Below the pieces are notes generated by a model, which had not been told where the DNA came from, made no database searches, and saw only the letters and a list, made by a program, of their open reading frames with translations. The position numbers and the translations under genes are program-made. This document shows, in pieces, positions 22,825-33,509 of a DNA stretch of 64,000 nucleotides (position 1 is the stretch's first letter; every line of letters begins with the position of its first letter). The DNA comes from Pyropia yezoensis (Eukaryota > Rhodophyta > Bangiophyceae > Bangiales > Bangiaceae). The stretch is taken from NCBI GenBank assembly GCA_009829735.1, contig CM020620.1:8076545-8140544 (forward strand), read 5' to 3'.

Positions 22825-25317
22825 ATGGACAGTGACGCGGAAATGGGCGGCGGGGACATGTACCTCCCGCCGGGGACCCCCCCCCGCCCCCCGCCCACGG
22901 CGGCGGCCACGCCGCCGGCGGTGCCCGAACTCGACTGGCACACCACCCCCCGGGGGGGCCCCCCCGACCGCCCCTGCCCGCCCGCCCGGGACGGCACCTG
23001 GACGACCGACTCCTCGGCGGCCGTGTCGTCGCCGGTCACGCCGCTGGGCGATGGCCAAGGCAAGGTCACCCGCTTTGCCGACGCGGACAAGCAGCACGAC
23101 GGCGACGGGGCGGGGGGTACGCCCTCCCCGGCGGTGGACTTTGCCACCCTGGTGGGGGGGGAGGAGGAGGAGGAGGAGGGCGCCGCTGGGGGTGGCGCCG
23201 CGTGGGCGGGCGAGCCCCTCACCCAGGTGTGCACGCCACGGGGCAGCGGCGGCGGCGGCCGGCGGGGGAGCACCGCCAGCCGTGGCGGCGGGGCCGACGG
23301 TCCGCCGTCGCGGCGGTCCCTGTCGGTGGAGTTCCCGCTCGCCGACGGGGACGGCGGGGAGGGGTGGGCGGAGCGGGTGGCGTCGGTCGGCCTGCCCCGG
23401 GCGGCGGCGGCGGCGGCGGCCGCCTTTTTCCGCCGCCACTGGGGCATCCTGGCGTTTCTGGCGGCCGCCGCGGCCGGGCTCGGGGCGCTGGGCGTCCTCG
23501 TCTTCCCCCCGCTCCCGTGGCGCGCGTGGGTGGCGTTTGGGGTGCTCCTGGCGCTGCTCGCCGGCCTCGTGGCGGGGGTGCTGCCGACGGCAACGTGCAT
23601 GGTGCTGGCGCTGGTAGCTCTGCTCGCCGCAGGCGTTATCACCCCCGCCGAGGCGCTGACGGGGTTTGCCAACACGGGCGTCGCCACCGTCGGCGTCCTG
23701 TTTGTGGTCGCCGAGGGCATCCAGCGGACGGGGGTGCTGCTGCCCCTCTTCAAGGCGCTCCTCGGCAAGCCGCGGCGGCTGTGGGTGGCGCAGCTGCGGC
23801 TGATGCTGCCAGTGGCCGCGGCGTCGGCCTTCCTCAACAACACCCCCGTCGTGGCCATGCTCGTCCCCGTCGTGACGGGGTGGAGCCGCTCCGCGGGCTT
23901 CCCCGTCGGCAAACTCCTGATGCTGATGAACAACGCGGCGGTGCTGGGGGGGGTGCTGACGCTGCTGGGCACCAGCACGTCGCTGGTGGTAAAGGCGCTC
24001 GCCGAGGGGGCGGACCTGGTCGACGCGGCGGGCGCGCCGGTGGAGCTGACCATCTTTGGCATCTCCCGGGTGGGGGCGCCGACGCTCGCCGTCGGCCTCC
24101 TGTACATGCTCCTCGCGTCCCCCTTCCTCCTCCGCGACCGGGGGGCCAACCGGACGGGCCTGTCGGCGGTGCTGGCCAACCCGCGACGCTACTCGGTGGC
24201 GCTGCGGGTGCGGCGGAGCTCGCCGATTGTGGGGGAGACGGTCGAGGCGGCGGGCCTCCGCGCCCTCAGCGGCCTATACCTCATTGACATTACCCGCAGC
24301 GACGGGGCGGTGGTGCCGGCGCCATCGCCCGACGTGCTCATCCGGGAGGGGGACATCCTCACCTTTGCGGGCATCGTCGAGACGGTCACGGAGCTGTACC
24401 ACATCCCCGGGCTGGTGCCCGCGACGGGGGCGTCGGCAAAGCTCCGCACCCAGCGGCACAAGCGGGTGCTCGTGGAGGTGGTCATTGCGCCCCGGTCGGC
24501 GCTCGTCGGCCGCACCGTCGCGGCCACGGCCTTCCGCTCCCGCTTTGGCGCTGTCATCGTCGCCGTCCACCGGCAGGGGGAGCACCTGGCCGAACACATT
24601 GGGGGGATCCGCCTGACCCCCGGCGACGGGCTGCTCCTCGAGACGGGCCCCCACTTTGTGCGCGCCCACGGCAACAACGCGGCGTTTGCGCTCGTCGCGG
24701 AGGTGCGGGGGAGCTCCCCCCCGCGGGAGGACCGGGCGCACATGGCGTTCGCGGCGGCGGCGGCGGCGGCCATGGTCGCCGTCGCCACCGCCGGCGTCGC
24801 GCCGCTCCTCACCGCCGCGGCGGTGGCGGGCGTCGGCATGGTCGCCGCCGGCTGCCTGACCGGCGCGCAGGCCGGCCGCGCCGTCTCCCTCCCCGTCCTC
24901 CTCACCGTCGCGTCGTCGTTTGGGGTGTCCAAGGCGCTCGAGGTGACGGGCGGGGCGGCCGCCCTGGCGGGCGCGGTCGTCGCCGCGACGCGGCCGCTGG
25001 GCAACCTGGGCATCCTGTTTGGCATCTATGGCAGCACGGCGGTGCTCAGCAGCCTCATTACCAACAACGCGGCGGTGGCGCTGGTGTTTCCCATTGCGGT
25101 GAGCATCGTCGCCTCCGAGGGGTTGGACGTGTACAAGACGCTCTACACCATCATGCTCGCCGCGAGTGCGTCCTTTTCCACCCCCATTGGCTACACCACC
25201 AACCTGCTCGTCCACGGGCCGGGGGGGTATACCTTTGGGGACTGGGTGCTGTTTGGGGTGCCCCTGCAGCTGGTGCTCATGTTTGTGTCGGTCTTCCTTG
25301 TCGACTGGCTGTATTGA
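22825..25317 (+). CDS. SLC13/DASS-type anion transporter with two TrkA-C domains (SAC1/SLT-like)
   Basis: An 830-residue single-exon membrane protein of the divalent anion/sodium symporter superfamily in its sulfate-transport (SAC1/SLT) form. An acidic, Pro/Gly-rich cytosolic tail of about 200 residues precedes the first helix cluster (from about residue 203). The first substrate-site asparagine motif appears as FLNNTPVVAML, and the second repeat has LITNNAAVALVFPIA and STPIGYTTNLLV. Between the two halves lie two RCK/TrkA-C regulatory modules (about residues 455-520 and 548-620), recognisable by SPIVGETV and SALVGRTV with the following DGLLLE-type strands. In algae such proteins take up or sense sulfate. 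The start ATG is used because the frame upstream is only C-rich repeats. Sulfate specificity is inferred from architecture. Confidence 0.85.
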   Translation: MDSDAEMGGGDMYLPPGTPPRPPPTAAATPPAVPELDWHTTPRGGPPDRPCPPARDGTWTTDSSAAVSSPVTPLGDGQGKVTRFADADKQHDGDGAGGTPSPAVDFATLVGGEEEEEEGAAGGGAAWAGEPLTQVCTPRGSGGGGRRGSTASRGGGADGPPSRRSLSVEFPLADGDGGEGWAERVASVGLPRAAAAAAAAFFRRHWGILAFLAAAAAGLGALGVLVFPPLPWRAWVAFGVLLALLAGLVAGVLPTATCMVLALVALLAAGVITPAEALTGFANTGVATVGVLFVVAEGIQRTGVLLPLFKALLGKPRRLWVAQLRLMLPVAAASAFLNNTPVVAMLVPVVTGWSRSAGFPVGKLLMLMNNAAVLGGVLTLLGTSTSLVVKALAEGADLVDAAGAPVELTIFGISRVGAPTLAVGLLYMLLASPFLLRDRGANRTGLSAVLANPRRYSVALRVRRSSPIVGETVEAAGLRALSGLYLIDITRSDGAVVPAPSPDVLIREGDILTFAGIVETVTELYHIPGLVPATGASAKLRTQRHKRVLVEVVIAPRSALVGRTVAATAFRSRFGAVIVAVHRQGEHLAEHIGGIRLTPGDGLLLETGPHFVRAHGNNAAFALVAEVRGSSPPREDRAHMAFAAAAAAAMVAVATAGVAPLLTAAAVAGVGMVAAGCLTGAQAGRAVSLPVLLTVASSFGVSKALEVTGGAAALAGAVVAATRPLGNLGILFGIYGSTAVLSSLITNNAAVALVFPIAVSIVASEGLDVYKTLYTIMLAASASFSTPIGYTTNLLVHGPGGYTFGDWVLFGVPLQLVLMFVSVFLVDWLY

Positions 25318-25812
25318 CCAAAGGGGGGAGGGGGGAGAGGGGGGCGGGGGGAAGGGAGGGGGGGGGTGGGATGGGAGAGAACCTTGGGGGGGGGGCGTTG
25401 GTGGGGGTGAGACGGGGGCCGACCATGAGACGAAGAGAAAAAGAGAGAAGAGAAACGCGCAAGAAGAAAGAAAGAGCCAAGCAGAAAGCGCCTGCCTGGT
25501 GGGGCTCCTCCGGGTCCCCCCCCTGGGCCCGGACGCCCGGACGCGCAGCCCGCCCCACCGCGCCCCGAGCGCCTCGTGCCAACTCCGTGCCCCGAGCGCC
25601 TCGTGCCAACTCTTTGCCCGCCGCCGCAGACCGTCTGCCAGAGCAGAGGTGGCGGCGGTGGCGGTGGTGGTGGCGGTGGCGGTGGCGGTCGCGGTGGCGG
25701 CGGCGGTCGCGGTGGCCGTTGGGCGATGGCGTGGGCCTGTCAGTGATCCGGACGGGTGGCACGGGCCGTGCGAGTCGCACGGCCCGTCCGTCGACGTCGC
25801 CGTCGGCGTCAC

Positions 25813-26018
25813 ACGGATCCCGCCCCACCCCCGCCATCGCTCCTGTCAACCATCCTGCAGCACCTCCTCTGTTCCCCACCGCCCCCGCCCCCCCCACTAC
25901 CCTAGTCGTCGCCCCACGGATCCCGCCCCACCCCCGCCATCGCTCCTGTCAACCATCCTGCAGCACCTCCTCTGTTCCCCACCGCCCCCGCCCCCCCCAC
26001 TACCCTAGTCGTCGCCCC
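25813..26018 (+). repeat. perfect tandem duplication, 2 x 103 bp
   Basis: Units 25813-25915 and 25916-26018 appear identical by eye, each beginning ACGGATCCCGCC and ending GTCGTCGCCCC. They lie between the transporter stop and the QTRT2 start and contain no gene. The identity implies a recent duplication, or an assembly artefact at the C-run ends. Confidence 0.8.
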
Positions 26019-26152
26019 GACGCAAACCGTCTGGTCGCGGTGCCGCCCCCCCCCCCCCCCCCCCCCCCCCGCCTCCCCTTGTTCCCTTCAATCCTGCCCC
26101 CCCCCCCCCCCCCTTTCCCACCGCCGCCGCCGCCGCCGCCACCGCCGCCGCC

Positions 26153-26900
26153 ATGGCGCCGCGGGCACACACGCTGCCGCTGCCCCCCCCCCCCCCCACG
26201 GCCACCCCCCCCCCCCCCCACCCCCTCCCACCCCCGCCCCGCTCTTCCTCACCCACCGCGGCGCGCTGCCTCACCTGCCCGGCCCGCTGGTCCCCCCCCC
26301 CCGCCCCTCCCACCCGCCGGCGGCGGCGGGCGCGGCCGGCGGCTGCTGCAGCTGCCGCTGGCGCAGTGGGTGCACTTTAACCCCTCGTCCAAAGCGCCGA
26401 CGACGGACCTGCTCGCCGCCTTTCCCGCCGACGCCGCCGCCGCCGCCGGTGGTGCGGCGGCCGGGGCGGCGGCGGCGGCGGCGGGGACGGCCGCCGCCGC
26501 CGCCGCCGTCTACACGGGCAACCCGCCGGCGGGGGCGTACCTCTTCCTCACCACCCGCGCGGCGGGGGGCACCGACGGGCTGACGGCGGCGCCTGGCAAG
26601 TCGGGGGCCATCACCCTCGACACCCCCACCGCCCGCTCCCGGGTGTCCCCCGCGCAGGTGCTTCGGCTGGCGGCCGTCCTGGGCGTCGACGCGGTCGAGG
26701 CGCCCGCCGAGGCGCCGCCCGCGGCGGCGGCCACGGCCGCCTCCACCCGCCGGGCGGTGCGGAGGAGTGGGGAGCTGCTCGCCGCGGCGCTTGCGGCGCA
26801 GCCACCCCTCCCGCGGGGGGTGTGGGCGCCCGTCCACGGCGGCGTCCTCCCCGCCTCCCGCGCCGCCGCGGGCGCGGCGGTGGCGGCCGCGGCGGCGGCC

Positions 26901-26932
<32 letters not shown>

Positions 26933-27725
26933 CACCCCGGGGGCCACCCCCATTGTCGGGGTGGTCATCGCCGGCCTCTACGCCGGGGAGCCCCCCGACC
27001 AGCGGTGGGCGGCGGTGCGGACGGCGGTGGGGGCGCTGCCGGCGGGGCTCCCCCGCCACCTGGCGGGGGGCGACGGCGCCCCCGCCGAGGTGCTCGCCGC
27101 CGTCGACGCGGGGGTGGACACCCTCGACGCGACGTGGCCGTTTGACATGGCCGACGCGGGGGTGGCGGTGGACATGGCCACCGCCCGCCACCTCCGGCTG
27201 CGCGACTGGGCGTACGCGCGGGACACCCGGCCGCTGGTCGCCGGCTGCCCCTGCTGGGTGTGTGACGCGGCGGGGCTGGCGGGCGTCACCCCGCCCGATG
27301 GCGGGGCGGCGGCCGCAGACGCGGCCGCGACCGCCGCCGCACCGCGGCCAGGGGGGGGGCCCTTTACCCGCGCCTACCTGCGGCACCTGGTGGAGGTGCA
27401 GGAACTGATGGCGCCCAGCCTGCTGGCCGCCCACAACCTGGTGGCCTACGAGGGGTGGTGGGCCCGCCTGCGGGACGCGGTGGGGGGGGGGGGGGGGGGT
27501 GGCGTGCGTTTGTGGACGCGTGGGAGGAGGCAGAGCGGCGGGCGCGGCAGGGCGAGCCGGGGGGGGGGGGGGGGGGGGGGGGGGGACGGCCGCCTGACCG
27601 CACGCTTCCCGCACGCGGCGGCCGGCCGCGGGCCGCCCCCAAACGACGCGCGCGCCGCGGCGCAACAGCCCACCCACCCACACCCTGTCCCATCGACTGG
27701 CAGACGCGGGCGGCGTGGCGGGTAA
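26153..27725 (+). CDS. QTRT2: queuine tRNA-ribosyltransferase accessory subunit 2, frame-disrupted
   Basis: QTRT2 is the partner of the catalytic QTRT1 in exchanging guanine-34 for queuine in GUN-anticodon tRNAs. The core (26330-27480) has QWVHFNPSSK, IVGVVIAGLYAG, GVDTLDATWPF and the zinc site CPCWVC, with its His in FTRAY...LAAHNLVAY, in the usual order. The catalytic-subunit PTRTAR-type motif is replaced, which favours subunit 2. The protein is split among frames. The start ATG at 26153 is in one frame; LFLTHRGALPHLPG (from 26242) is in a second, after C runs at 26180-26220; the core is in a third, after the C run near 26295; the tail FVDAWEEAERRARQ continues in another after 18 G at 27482-27499. 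Every jump coincides with a homopolymer, so length errors are likelier than introns. The true stop is uncertain because of a second G run. Confidence 0.75.
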
Positions 27726-27923
27726 ACACGAGGCGCCGAGAACCACAACCATCCTCCCCTCCCCCCCCCCCCCCTCCCTCCTAAAGGAAAAAAAAAACGT
27801 CAATGCAAACGGGGGAAGCCTTGCCGCGCCAACCCCCCCGCCCCCTGCCCTGCCCCTCCCCCACCCCCCCCCCCCCCCCGCCCACCTCCCCCCCTCTACA
27901 ACTTGGCTACGGCAAGTATACCC

Positions 27924-28145
27924 TCAAAGAAAAAACCAGCCTGGCGGCCGCACACCCCCCGCCCCCCCCGCCGCGCCCGCCGCGCCCGCCCCCCCCGTCG
28001 TCCACAGCGACCGCGCCAGCCGCCGTGCGGCGCCGGCCGCGTCGGCCACCGCCTCCCGCAGCAGCAGGCCCATGACCGTCGGCACGCCGCCGCCGCCGCC
28101 GCCGGCCGTTGCGGGGGGGACAATCCCCGCCGCGCGGGCGGCGAC

Positions 28146-28184
<39 letters not shown>

Positions 28185-29122
28185 TCCCGCCGTCGCCACC
28201 ACCGTCGACGGGGAGCCACGCGCCGAGGGTGGCGACGGCCGCGGCGACGCGCGTGCCGGCCCGGCGCCGCCCGCTGGCACGGCCGTACCTGATGATGCGG
28301 CTGCGGCGGCGGCGGCGGTAGACGCGGGGATGGCGGTCGCCGCGTCGCCACCGCCGCCGCCGCCGCCCCCCCCCGCCGGATCGCCGCGGCCCGCCACCAC
28401 GTACGCGCGGACCGCCTCGCCCACCGCCACGCGCAGGGCCTCGAGCGCCACCGCCCGGGCGGGCGGCGGCAGGCCGGCGAGTGCCGACAGCCACCGCTCG
28501 GGGGCGGGCCGACCGGGCGGGGCAGCCGCCGCCGGGGGCGGGGGCGGCGGGAGGGGCTGGTGTGGGGGGGGCGCCGCGGTCCCCGCCGCCGTCGCCCCCG
28601 CCGTCGCCGACGCCACTGCCGCCGCGCTGCCGCCGAGGCCAGCGGCAAGGACGGGGGACGCGCCGCCGCCGCCGCCGCCGCCGCCGCTGCGGGGCCGCTT
28701 GACGGGCGTGCCGCTGAGGCGGGCAGACGCCCGCGGTGCCCCCGCGGGGGTGCCCCCCGCCGCCGGCCCGGGCGGGCGGGCCGCCGCCGTTACGGCAGCG
28801 GCGGCGGCGGCCGCCGCCACCTCCACCACCAGCCGCCGGCCGCCGTCGCCGGTGAGGGCGGCGACAACGTCCGCCGTCATCCCCCCCGCGGGCGGGGGCG
28901 TCCCCCCCCCCAGTGGCGGTGGGGGGCCCGACGCCACCCCTCCAGGGCGCGGCGGGGCGGTCCCCCCCCCCCCGCCCCCCCCCCCCCGCGCGCCAGCTCC
29001 CGCACCACCGCCACTGCCACCGCCACGGCCAGGCGGCGGCCCGCGTCCCCACCCCCCACCAGCGCCCGCACAATGGCGCCCGCCGGCCCACCATCGTCGG
29101 CGCCGCCGTGGGGCCCGCCGGC

Positions 29123-29153
<31 letters not shown>

Positions 29154-29749
29154 GGCGGCGGCGGGGGACCCCCCTCGGCAGGCCCCGCCGGCCCGCCGGC
29201 CGCCCCCCGTGCGGCGCCCGCCGCGGCGGCGGCCACCAGCCGCAGGCCGTCGGGACGGGCCAGGCCGCCGACCAGCCGCGCCAGTGCGGGCGGCAGGTCG
29301 GGCGGCGGCGCACCCCGGCCGCCGCCCAGCGGCGGCGACGGTGGCGGCGGCGGCCGCGCCGCACCCCCACCGGCCATGACGCTGGTGGGCGACGGCGGGG
29401 AGCCGCCGGCGCTGCCGCCAGTCCCCCCCCCCCCCCCCCCCCCGGGTTGTCCCCCCCCCCCGGGTTGTTGCCCCCCCCCCCCCCCCGTCGCCCTCCCCGG
29501 CGGCGGCCGCCTCGGCGGCGGCCGCCGACAGCAGGGCGCCCACGTCGGCAACGGCGTGGCCGACAGCGGCGGCGGCGGCGGCGAGGCGGCCGACGCGACT
29601 GGCCGCGGCGGCGGCGCCGTCGGCGAGCCGCCGCCGGTGCGTCGTGACGGCCGCAATCGCCGCAGCGGCGGCGACGAGCAGGGCGAGCGTCCGCAGGGCG
29701 GGGGGGGGGGGAGCGCCACGACGCCGCGCCGTCGGGTGGGGGGTACCAT
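27924..29749 (-). CDS. PHLOEM PROTEIN 2-LIKE A10-like membrane protein, frame-disrupted
   Basis: A probable protein of about 600 residues on the minus strand, starting at ATG 29749. A short basic N-terminus is followed, across a 12-nt C run (29700-29711), by one hydrophobic helix (LRTLALLVAAAAAIAAV) and an Ala-rich region. A segment with LARLVGGLARPDGLRLV sits in the next frame (about 29300). After C runs near 28960-28995 the first frame resumes with VVAALTGDGGRRLVVEV, LRVAVGEAVRAYVVAG and LLREAVADAAGAARRLARSLW. The order of helix, repression-like segment and C-terminal helices resembles a plant family annotated PHLOEM PROTEIN 2-LIKE A10, whose function I do not know. The resemblance is by eye and weak because composition is so biased. 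It is convergent with QTRT2. Confidence 0.4.
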
Positions 29750-30645
29750 CGTGGGGGGAGGGGGGTATCTAGGAAGCACGGGGGGGAAGGGGGGGGGGGA
29801 GGGGGAAGCGGTAGAAGCGAGAGCTATGGGGGGGGGGTGGGGGAAGGGGGGGAAAGGTGGGAAGGGGGGGGGGGGGGGTGGACGACGACGGGGGGAGGAC
29901 GCCCCCGGCGGAGGCGACGCAGCTGGCGACGGGGAGGGGACGCTCTGTCGCTGACGCTGCGGCGCCGTGCGTGGGTGCGGCGGGGAGGGAGGGGCGCGCT
30001 CTGCACGACACAGGGGGGGGTCCTCATCGTCCGGTCGATTCAAACCGGCGCCAAAGTGACTGGGCGTATCAGTCCAGAGGACCATTCACAGTCGAATCGA
30101 CTCAGCACTCGACTTAAATGGACTTTCATATGAAGCGACTCAACGGAGCCACAAAGCGACTCAAACCTGGTTTGAGTCTGAGACACCCCCATGGCGGCTT
30201 CTCAGATCCTGAGCCTGAGTCACTTCCCTGAGACGGCCGTTCACTGTTCATTCCATTTCAAGTCGCGGTTCCATTGCTCCTCGCAACGACGCACGCCGCC
30301 TCATGACGGCGGCGCCACCGGTTGCCCGCCGCGGACGCGCTACGCCGCGCGTCTGCCCCCCCGCCCCACCCCCTCCTTCGCCCATTTCTGCCTCTCCCTC
30401 CCCCCCCTCCCCCTCGCTCTGGTCTACTCTTCTGCTCCTTCCACCGTAACCCCCGCCTGATTTCCCACTCCGATCCCCACCCCTGCTCCCCCACGCCGCT
30501 CATCCTCCTGCTCTCTCACTTCCCTCTCCCCCCCCCCCCCCCCCCCCCCCCCTCCCCCCCCCCCCCCTCTCCAGCGGTTTGATCTGCACACTGCTGCCTC
30601 CGCGGCGTACCGGCGCGCCCTCCCTGGGGGATCCGGCCGGGCAAC
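29750..30645. other. intergenic region left of the Harbinger transposase
   Basis: No gene. The segment 30020-30300 is clearly less GC-rich, contains several CGACTC/GACTCAA repeats, and holds a palindrome at 30158-30178. It is followed by poly-C before the transposase ATG. If the Harbinger element has its left terminal repeat in this window it should lie here, but I could not match it to sequence right of 43.3 kb. Confidence 0.4.
30158..30178. repeat. 21-bp palindrome (GACTCAAACC arms)
   Basis: Arms GACTCAAACC and its exact reverse complement are separated by one base. Related CGACTC words occur just upstream. It may belong to the transposon's terminal region or promoter; function unknown. 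Confidence 0.5.
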
Positions 30646-30970
30646 ATGGACGCTCTCCCTCGTGGTGTTGTGGACTTCCTACGTGCGGCAGCGGACGTGG
30701 ACCCCGACCTCAAGGAGCCTTCGTACGTGCTGGGGGTATATGACGCTGCCATCAAGCTGTGCGGCCTCGGGGAGGGTGCTCCTCTGATGGATTGGGTGCA
30801 AGCGGTAGTGGCCATGCCCACCGCGCTGGAGCCAGACGACAAGGATTGTGGGGAGTTGCTGGCTGCTCTGCGTACCTTTTCTGCTGTCGTGGTGGGGGAG
30901 GGTGAGGGTCGGTGGAGTGCGCGTGAGCTGATGGAGCTTGCGGAGCTGGCTGACTTAGCCGATATATGTG

Positions 30971-30975
30971 GTCAG
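30971..30975. repeat. target-site duplication, left copy (GTCAG)
   Basis: GTCAG directly precedes the 5' LTR and is repeated at 40355-40359 directly after the 3' LTR. Removing the element and one copy restores the transposase frame, confirming the insertion boundaries. Confidence 0.95.
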
Positions 30976-31443
30976 TGTGGCAGTATTGACCCCCAGGTAG
31001 GGGGCAACACGTGCCATGCAAGGGGCGGCAGGCCACTAGCCTGATCCGTTCCTCCCCCTGCATTTGGGTCCATATTCCCTAAGTTCGGGATAGTTAGCTT
31101 AGTAGTAAATCCAACTTGGATTTGAGGGTTTTCTGCATTTATCGTCTTGAATTTTCGTGTGGCCCGGTGGGCAGGTGCTGGGGTGGGAGATTCTGAGTGG
31201 CGAGATTCTGAGTGGACCCTGGGGGGATAAGGGGAGGGACAGCGGGGCTTGGCCCTGCGTCCCCGTCCCGACCAAGAAACTGTTGGACCACACACCATCT
31301 TCTTGTTTGTCCGTGGGGGGATTGCCCCACAACAGGGATAGAGTGTGTGCGACTTGCACTTCTTCCGGTTCCCCCGACACGGGAGGCAGCCCTCGCACAC
31401 CGCCCCAACTTGGGTACTGTGTGTGCGAGTGGTTTTTGCCACA
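30976..31443 (+). repeat. 5' LTR, 468 bp
   Basis: Begins TGTGGCA and ends TGCCACA, a 7-bp terminal inverted repeat with canonical TG...CA ends. It contains an internal 15-bp direct repeat built on AGATTCTGAGTGG and two CCAACTTGG palindromes. It should hold the promoter and polyadenylation signals; I could not fix a TATA box with confidence. By eye I saw no difference from the 3' LTR. Confidence 0.95.
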
Positions 31444-31445
31444 TT

Positions 31446-31463
31446 TGGTGGAGCAGCAGGGGA
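31446..31463 (+). promoter_or_regulatory. putative tRNA primer-binding site
   Basis: Starts TGGTGGAGCAGCAGG two bases after the 5' LTR, the standard place and standard TGG opening for pairing with a tRNA 3' CCA. The inferred primer tRNA would end CTGCTCCACCA; I could not assign the isoacceptor. Confidence 0.6.
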
Positions 31464-31538
31464 CAGAGGTAAACTTTACCTCCGGGTGCACCCGGGTGTA
31501 GGGGGCCCTCTGTCTCAGAGGAACGGTGGACTTGGACC

Positions 31539-33509
31539 GTGTCATACGGATCGTTAGCCAACATGGCTAGCTCGGACCCCCCGTCGTCCGGGGAGTACGC
31601 GGGTGACGCACGTACTTCAGTGCCTTTGAATACTGGTGAGACACAGGTGGGTTTACCTGGGGTCGCAGAGGGACTAGAGGTCCCTCAAGCCAGCAGGACT
31701 GGAAGTGCGGGCGGGCAACAGGCCACCCCGACTCAGTCGGGAGTTCACTCGGGTGACACTTCTGACGTGGGTGGGCCGAAGTCTGGCCACCGCGTGGTAT
31801 ACTCAACGGGAACGTCCCAAGGGGTGAGGACTGTCCCCGCGAGTTCCACTCGGGTTGGAGCCAACTTTGGCATGGAGCCATCGCCAACTAGGCTTTCGGA
31901 GGACGGCGGACCTCCGTTGGTCGGCGATGGGCTCGCGCCCATGCCCCCGGTTGAGACCCCTGAGGAACGTGGTTACCCCTCAGGTGGACTCCCGGAGGTG
32001 GACCGAGACTCAACTGGAGTCGTCAATCCACTCCTCGCGGAAACTGTCCGTCGGGAGGCGACCACTGTGTTGCGGCAGACTTTGCCGGACCTGGTGGTCA
32101 CGATGACGAATACTATTCTGAATCAGATTGTAGCGAGTTTGCCAGATGGCCTGAATGTCCAGACCGGATTGGGGCTTTCGAGCCCACAGGCGCAGGGGGA
32201 ATCCCTCCCCACGCCTATCTCGGGTCGCCCCGAACTGGGGGCGACACCTGTGACTCCCAACGAGGGAGCCACACCATACGCGGTGGGGCGTACGCCCTTC
32301 ACGGGGGAGTTCCCCTCGGAAACGCCGGCGGCTACACCAAGCTCGCCGTACCAGACTACAGGCACTGAGGGTGGACTTACCCCAGTGCCACAGCGGCGGT
32401 TCCCTCAACGTGAGGTGCCGCCCAAGATCCAGGTAGCCAACCCGGTCTACCAGAGGATCTTTGACTGTGAGACCTACGCCCTCCACAACAAGTCGGTGGC
32501 GTATGGTCCTGACCAGGCCCGAGCCATGGGCCGTGCCAAGAAGAATGCACTTCACTCTTTTGGGCACAAAGCGGAGTGGGATGGAACTCCCCCCCTCCGT
32601 GTCTTTGAGTTCCTACGTCGTTTCACAAAAGCTTGTGACGACAATGCCATAAGTGAAGGCATGGCTTTTTACATGCTACAGGAGTTTACGAAGGGAGACC
32701 TGCGGACAGAACTTATGTCCGTCATGCCCAGCTCCTCAAGTGGAGGCGCTGGGGAGGTGACGTCCTATTTGGAGCTCGTCAACTGGTTGTTGAGGGCCAT
32801 GGTTGATGAAGCGGCGTTGGCTTCTCAAGTCGAGGAGTTTACGCAAGCCCATCAGGAAGAGGCGGAGGACGAGTTGTCCTTTGCGGAGCGAGTCCGTAAG
32901 CTCAACAATCTTTGTGGGTTTCTTCATCCACAAGCTGTGGTGAAGAGTCGGTTTGTGGAAGGACTCCACTGGTCAGTCCGGATGGAGACCCGGGAGCATA
33001 ACACTGCCCGGGCGACCCTGGCCGAGTTGGCTAGGTTCGCCTACCGCCGAGGCGAGGCCTACCGCAAGTTGCGGGAGGAACAACGCCAGGAGCGTCAGGC
33101 CGAGTTGGCCAAGGAACGGGAAGAGGCGCGCCAGGCCAGAGAGTTGCGAGAGGCACGCCGAATCCGCAAGGAGAGGGTGGTAGCCGCCGTGGGAACTTCC
33201 CAAGGTACCTCGTCGTCTTCCCCAGTTGGGAAGACCCCTCCGGGAACTGATCATCGGTGTTGGAACTGCAACTCCGATGGTCACTGGGCATATGATTGCC
33301 CCAAGTTGAGTAAACGCATCCAACAGCTTGTTAGGAATGCGAGTAAGAAGTCGGCTACGAACGAAGTGCGTTCACGCCGCGAGGGTGGGTCTCGACCAGT
33401 GGTGGCGGTCGCCACACCCTCGACGGAGGGGGCGGACACGTCGTCCTCGGACTCGTCGTCGTCCCCTTCGCCCTCAGATTCGGACGCCAAGTCGGCGGGA
33501 AACGAATGA
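31539..33509 (+). CDS. gag: retrotransposon Gag polyprotein
   Basis: A 656-residue structural protein that would assemble the virus-like particle and bind element RNA. The first 290 residues are Thr/Ser/Pro/Gly-rich. A capsid-like helical region follows (about 320-520; AEWDGTPPLRVFEFLRRF, SYLELVNWLLRAM, DELSFAERVRKLNNLCGF). A long Arg/Glu-rich helix comes next (REEQRQERQAELAKEREE), then a CCHC zinc knuckle at residues 574-587 (C-x2-C-x4-H-x4-C). The tail is Ser/Asp-rich. The ATG at 31563, eight codons later, is an alternative start. The last codons contain a GGGAAAC slippery heptamer in the zero frame, and the stop overlaps the first ATG of the pol frame (ATGA), so part of the product should continue into pol. 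Confidence 0.9.
   Translation: MSYGSLANMASSDPPSSGEYAGDARTSVPLNTGETQVGLPGVAEGLEVPQASRTGSAGGQQATPTQSGVHSGDTSDVGGPKSGHRVVYSTGTSQGVRTVPASSTRVGANFGMEPSPTRLSEDGGPPLVGDGLAPMPPVETPEERGYPSGGLPEVDRDSTGVVNPLLAETVRREATTVLRQTLPDLVVTMTNTILNQIVASLPDGLNVQTGLGLSSPQAQGESLPTPISGRPELGATPVTPNEGATPYAVGRTPFTGEFPSETPAATPSSPYQTTGTEGGLTPVPQRRFPQREVPPKIQVANPVYQRIFDCETYALHNKSVAYGPDQARAMGRAKKNALHSFGHKAEWDGTPPLRVFEFLRRFTKACDDNAISEGMAFYMLQEFTKGDLRTELMSVMPSSSSGGAGEVTSYLELVNWLLRAMVDEAALASQVEEFTQAHQEEAEDELSFAERVRKLNNLCGFLHPQAVVKSRFVEGLHWSVRMETREHNTARATLAELARFAYRRGEAYRKLREEQRQERQAELAKEREEARQARELREARRIRKERVVAAVGTSQGTSSSSPVGKTPPGTDHRCWNCNSDGHWAYDCPKLSKRIQQLVRNASKKSATNEVRSRREGGSRPVVAVATPSTEGADTSSSDSSSSPSPSDSDAKSAGNE

Noticed and set aside
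21211-23439. 742-codon minus ORF
   Set aside because: Antisense to the transporter N-terminus at one end and homopolymers at the other; no ordered segment.
30000-30640. Left terminal inverted repeat of the Harbinger element
   Set aside because: I compared this stretch with the reverse complement of 43.5-43.8 kb and found no matching arm or 3-bp duplication, so no end is annotated.
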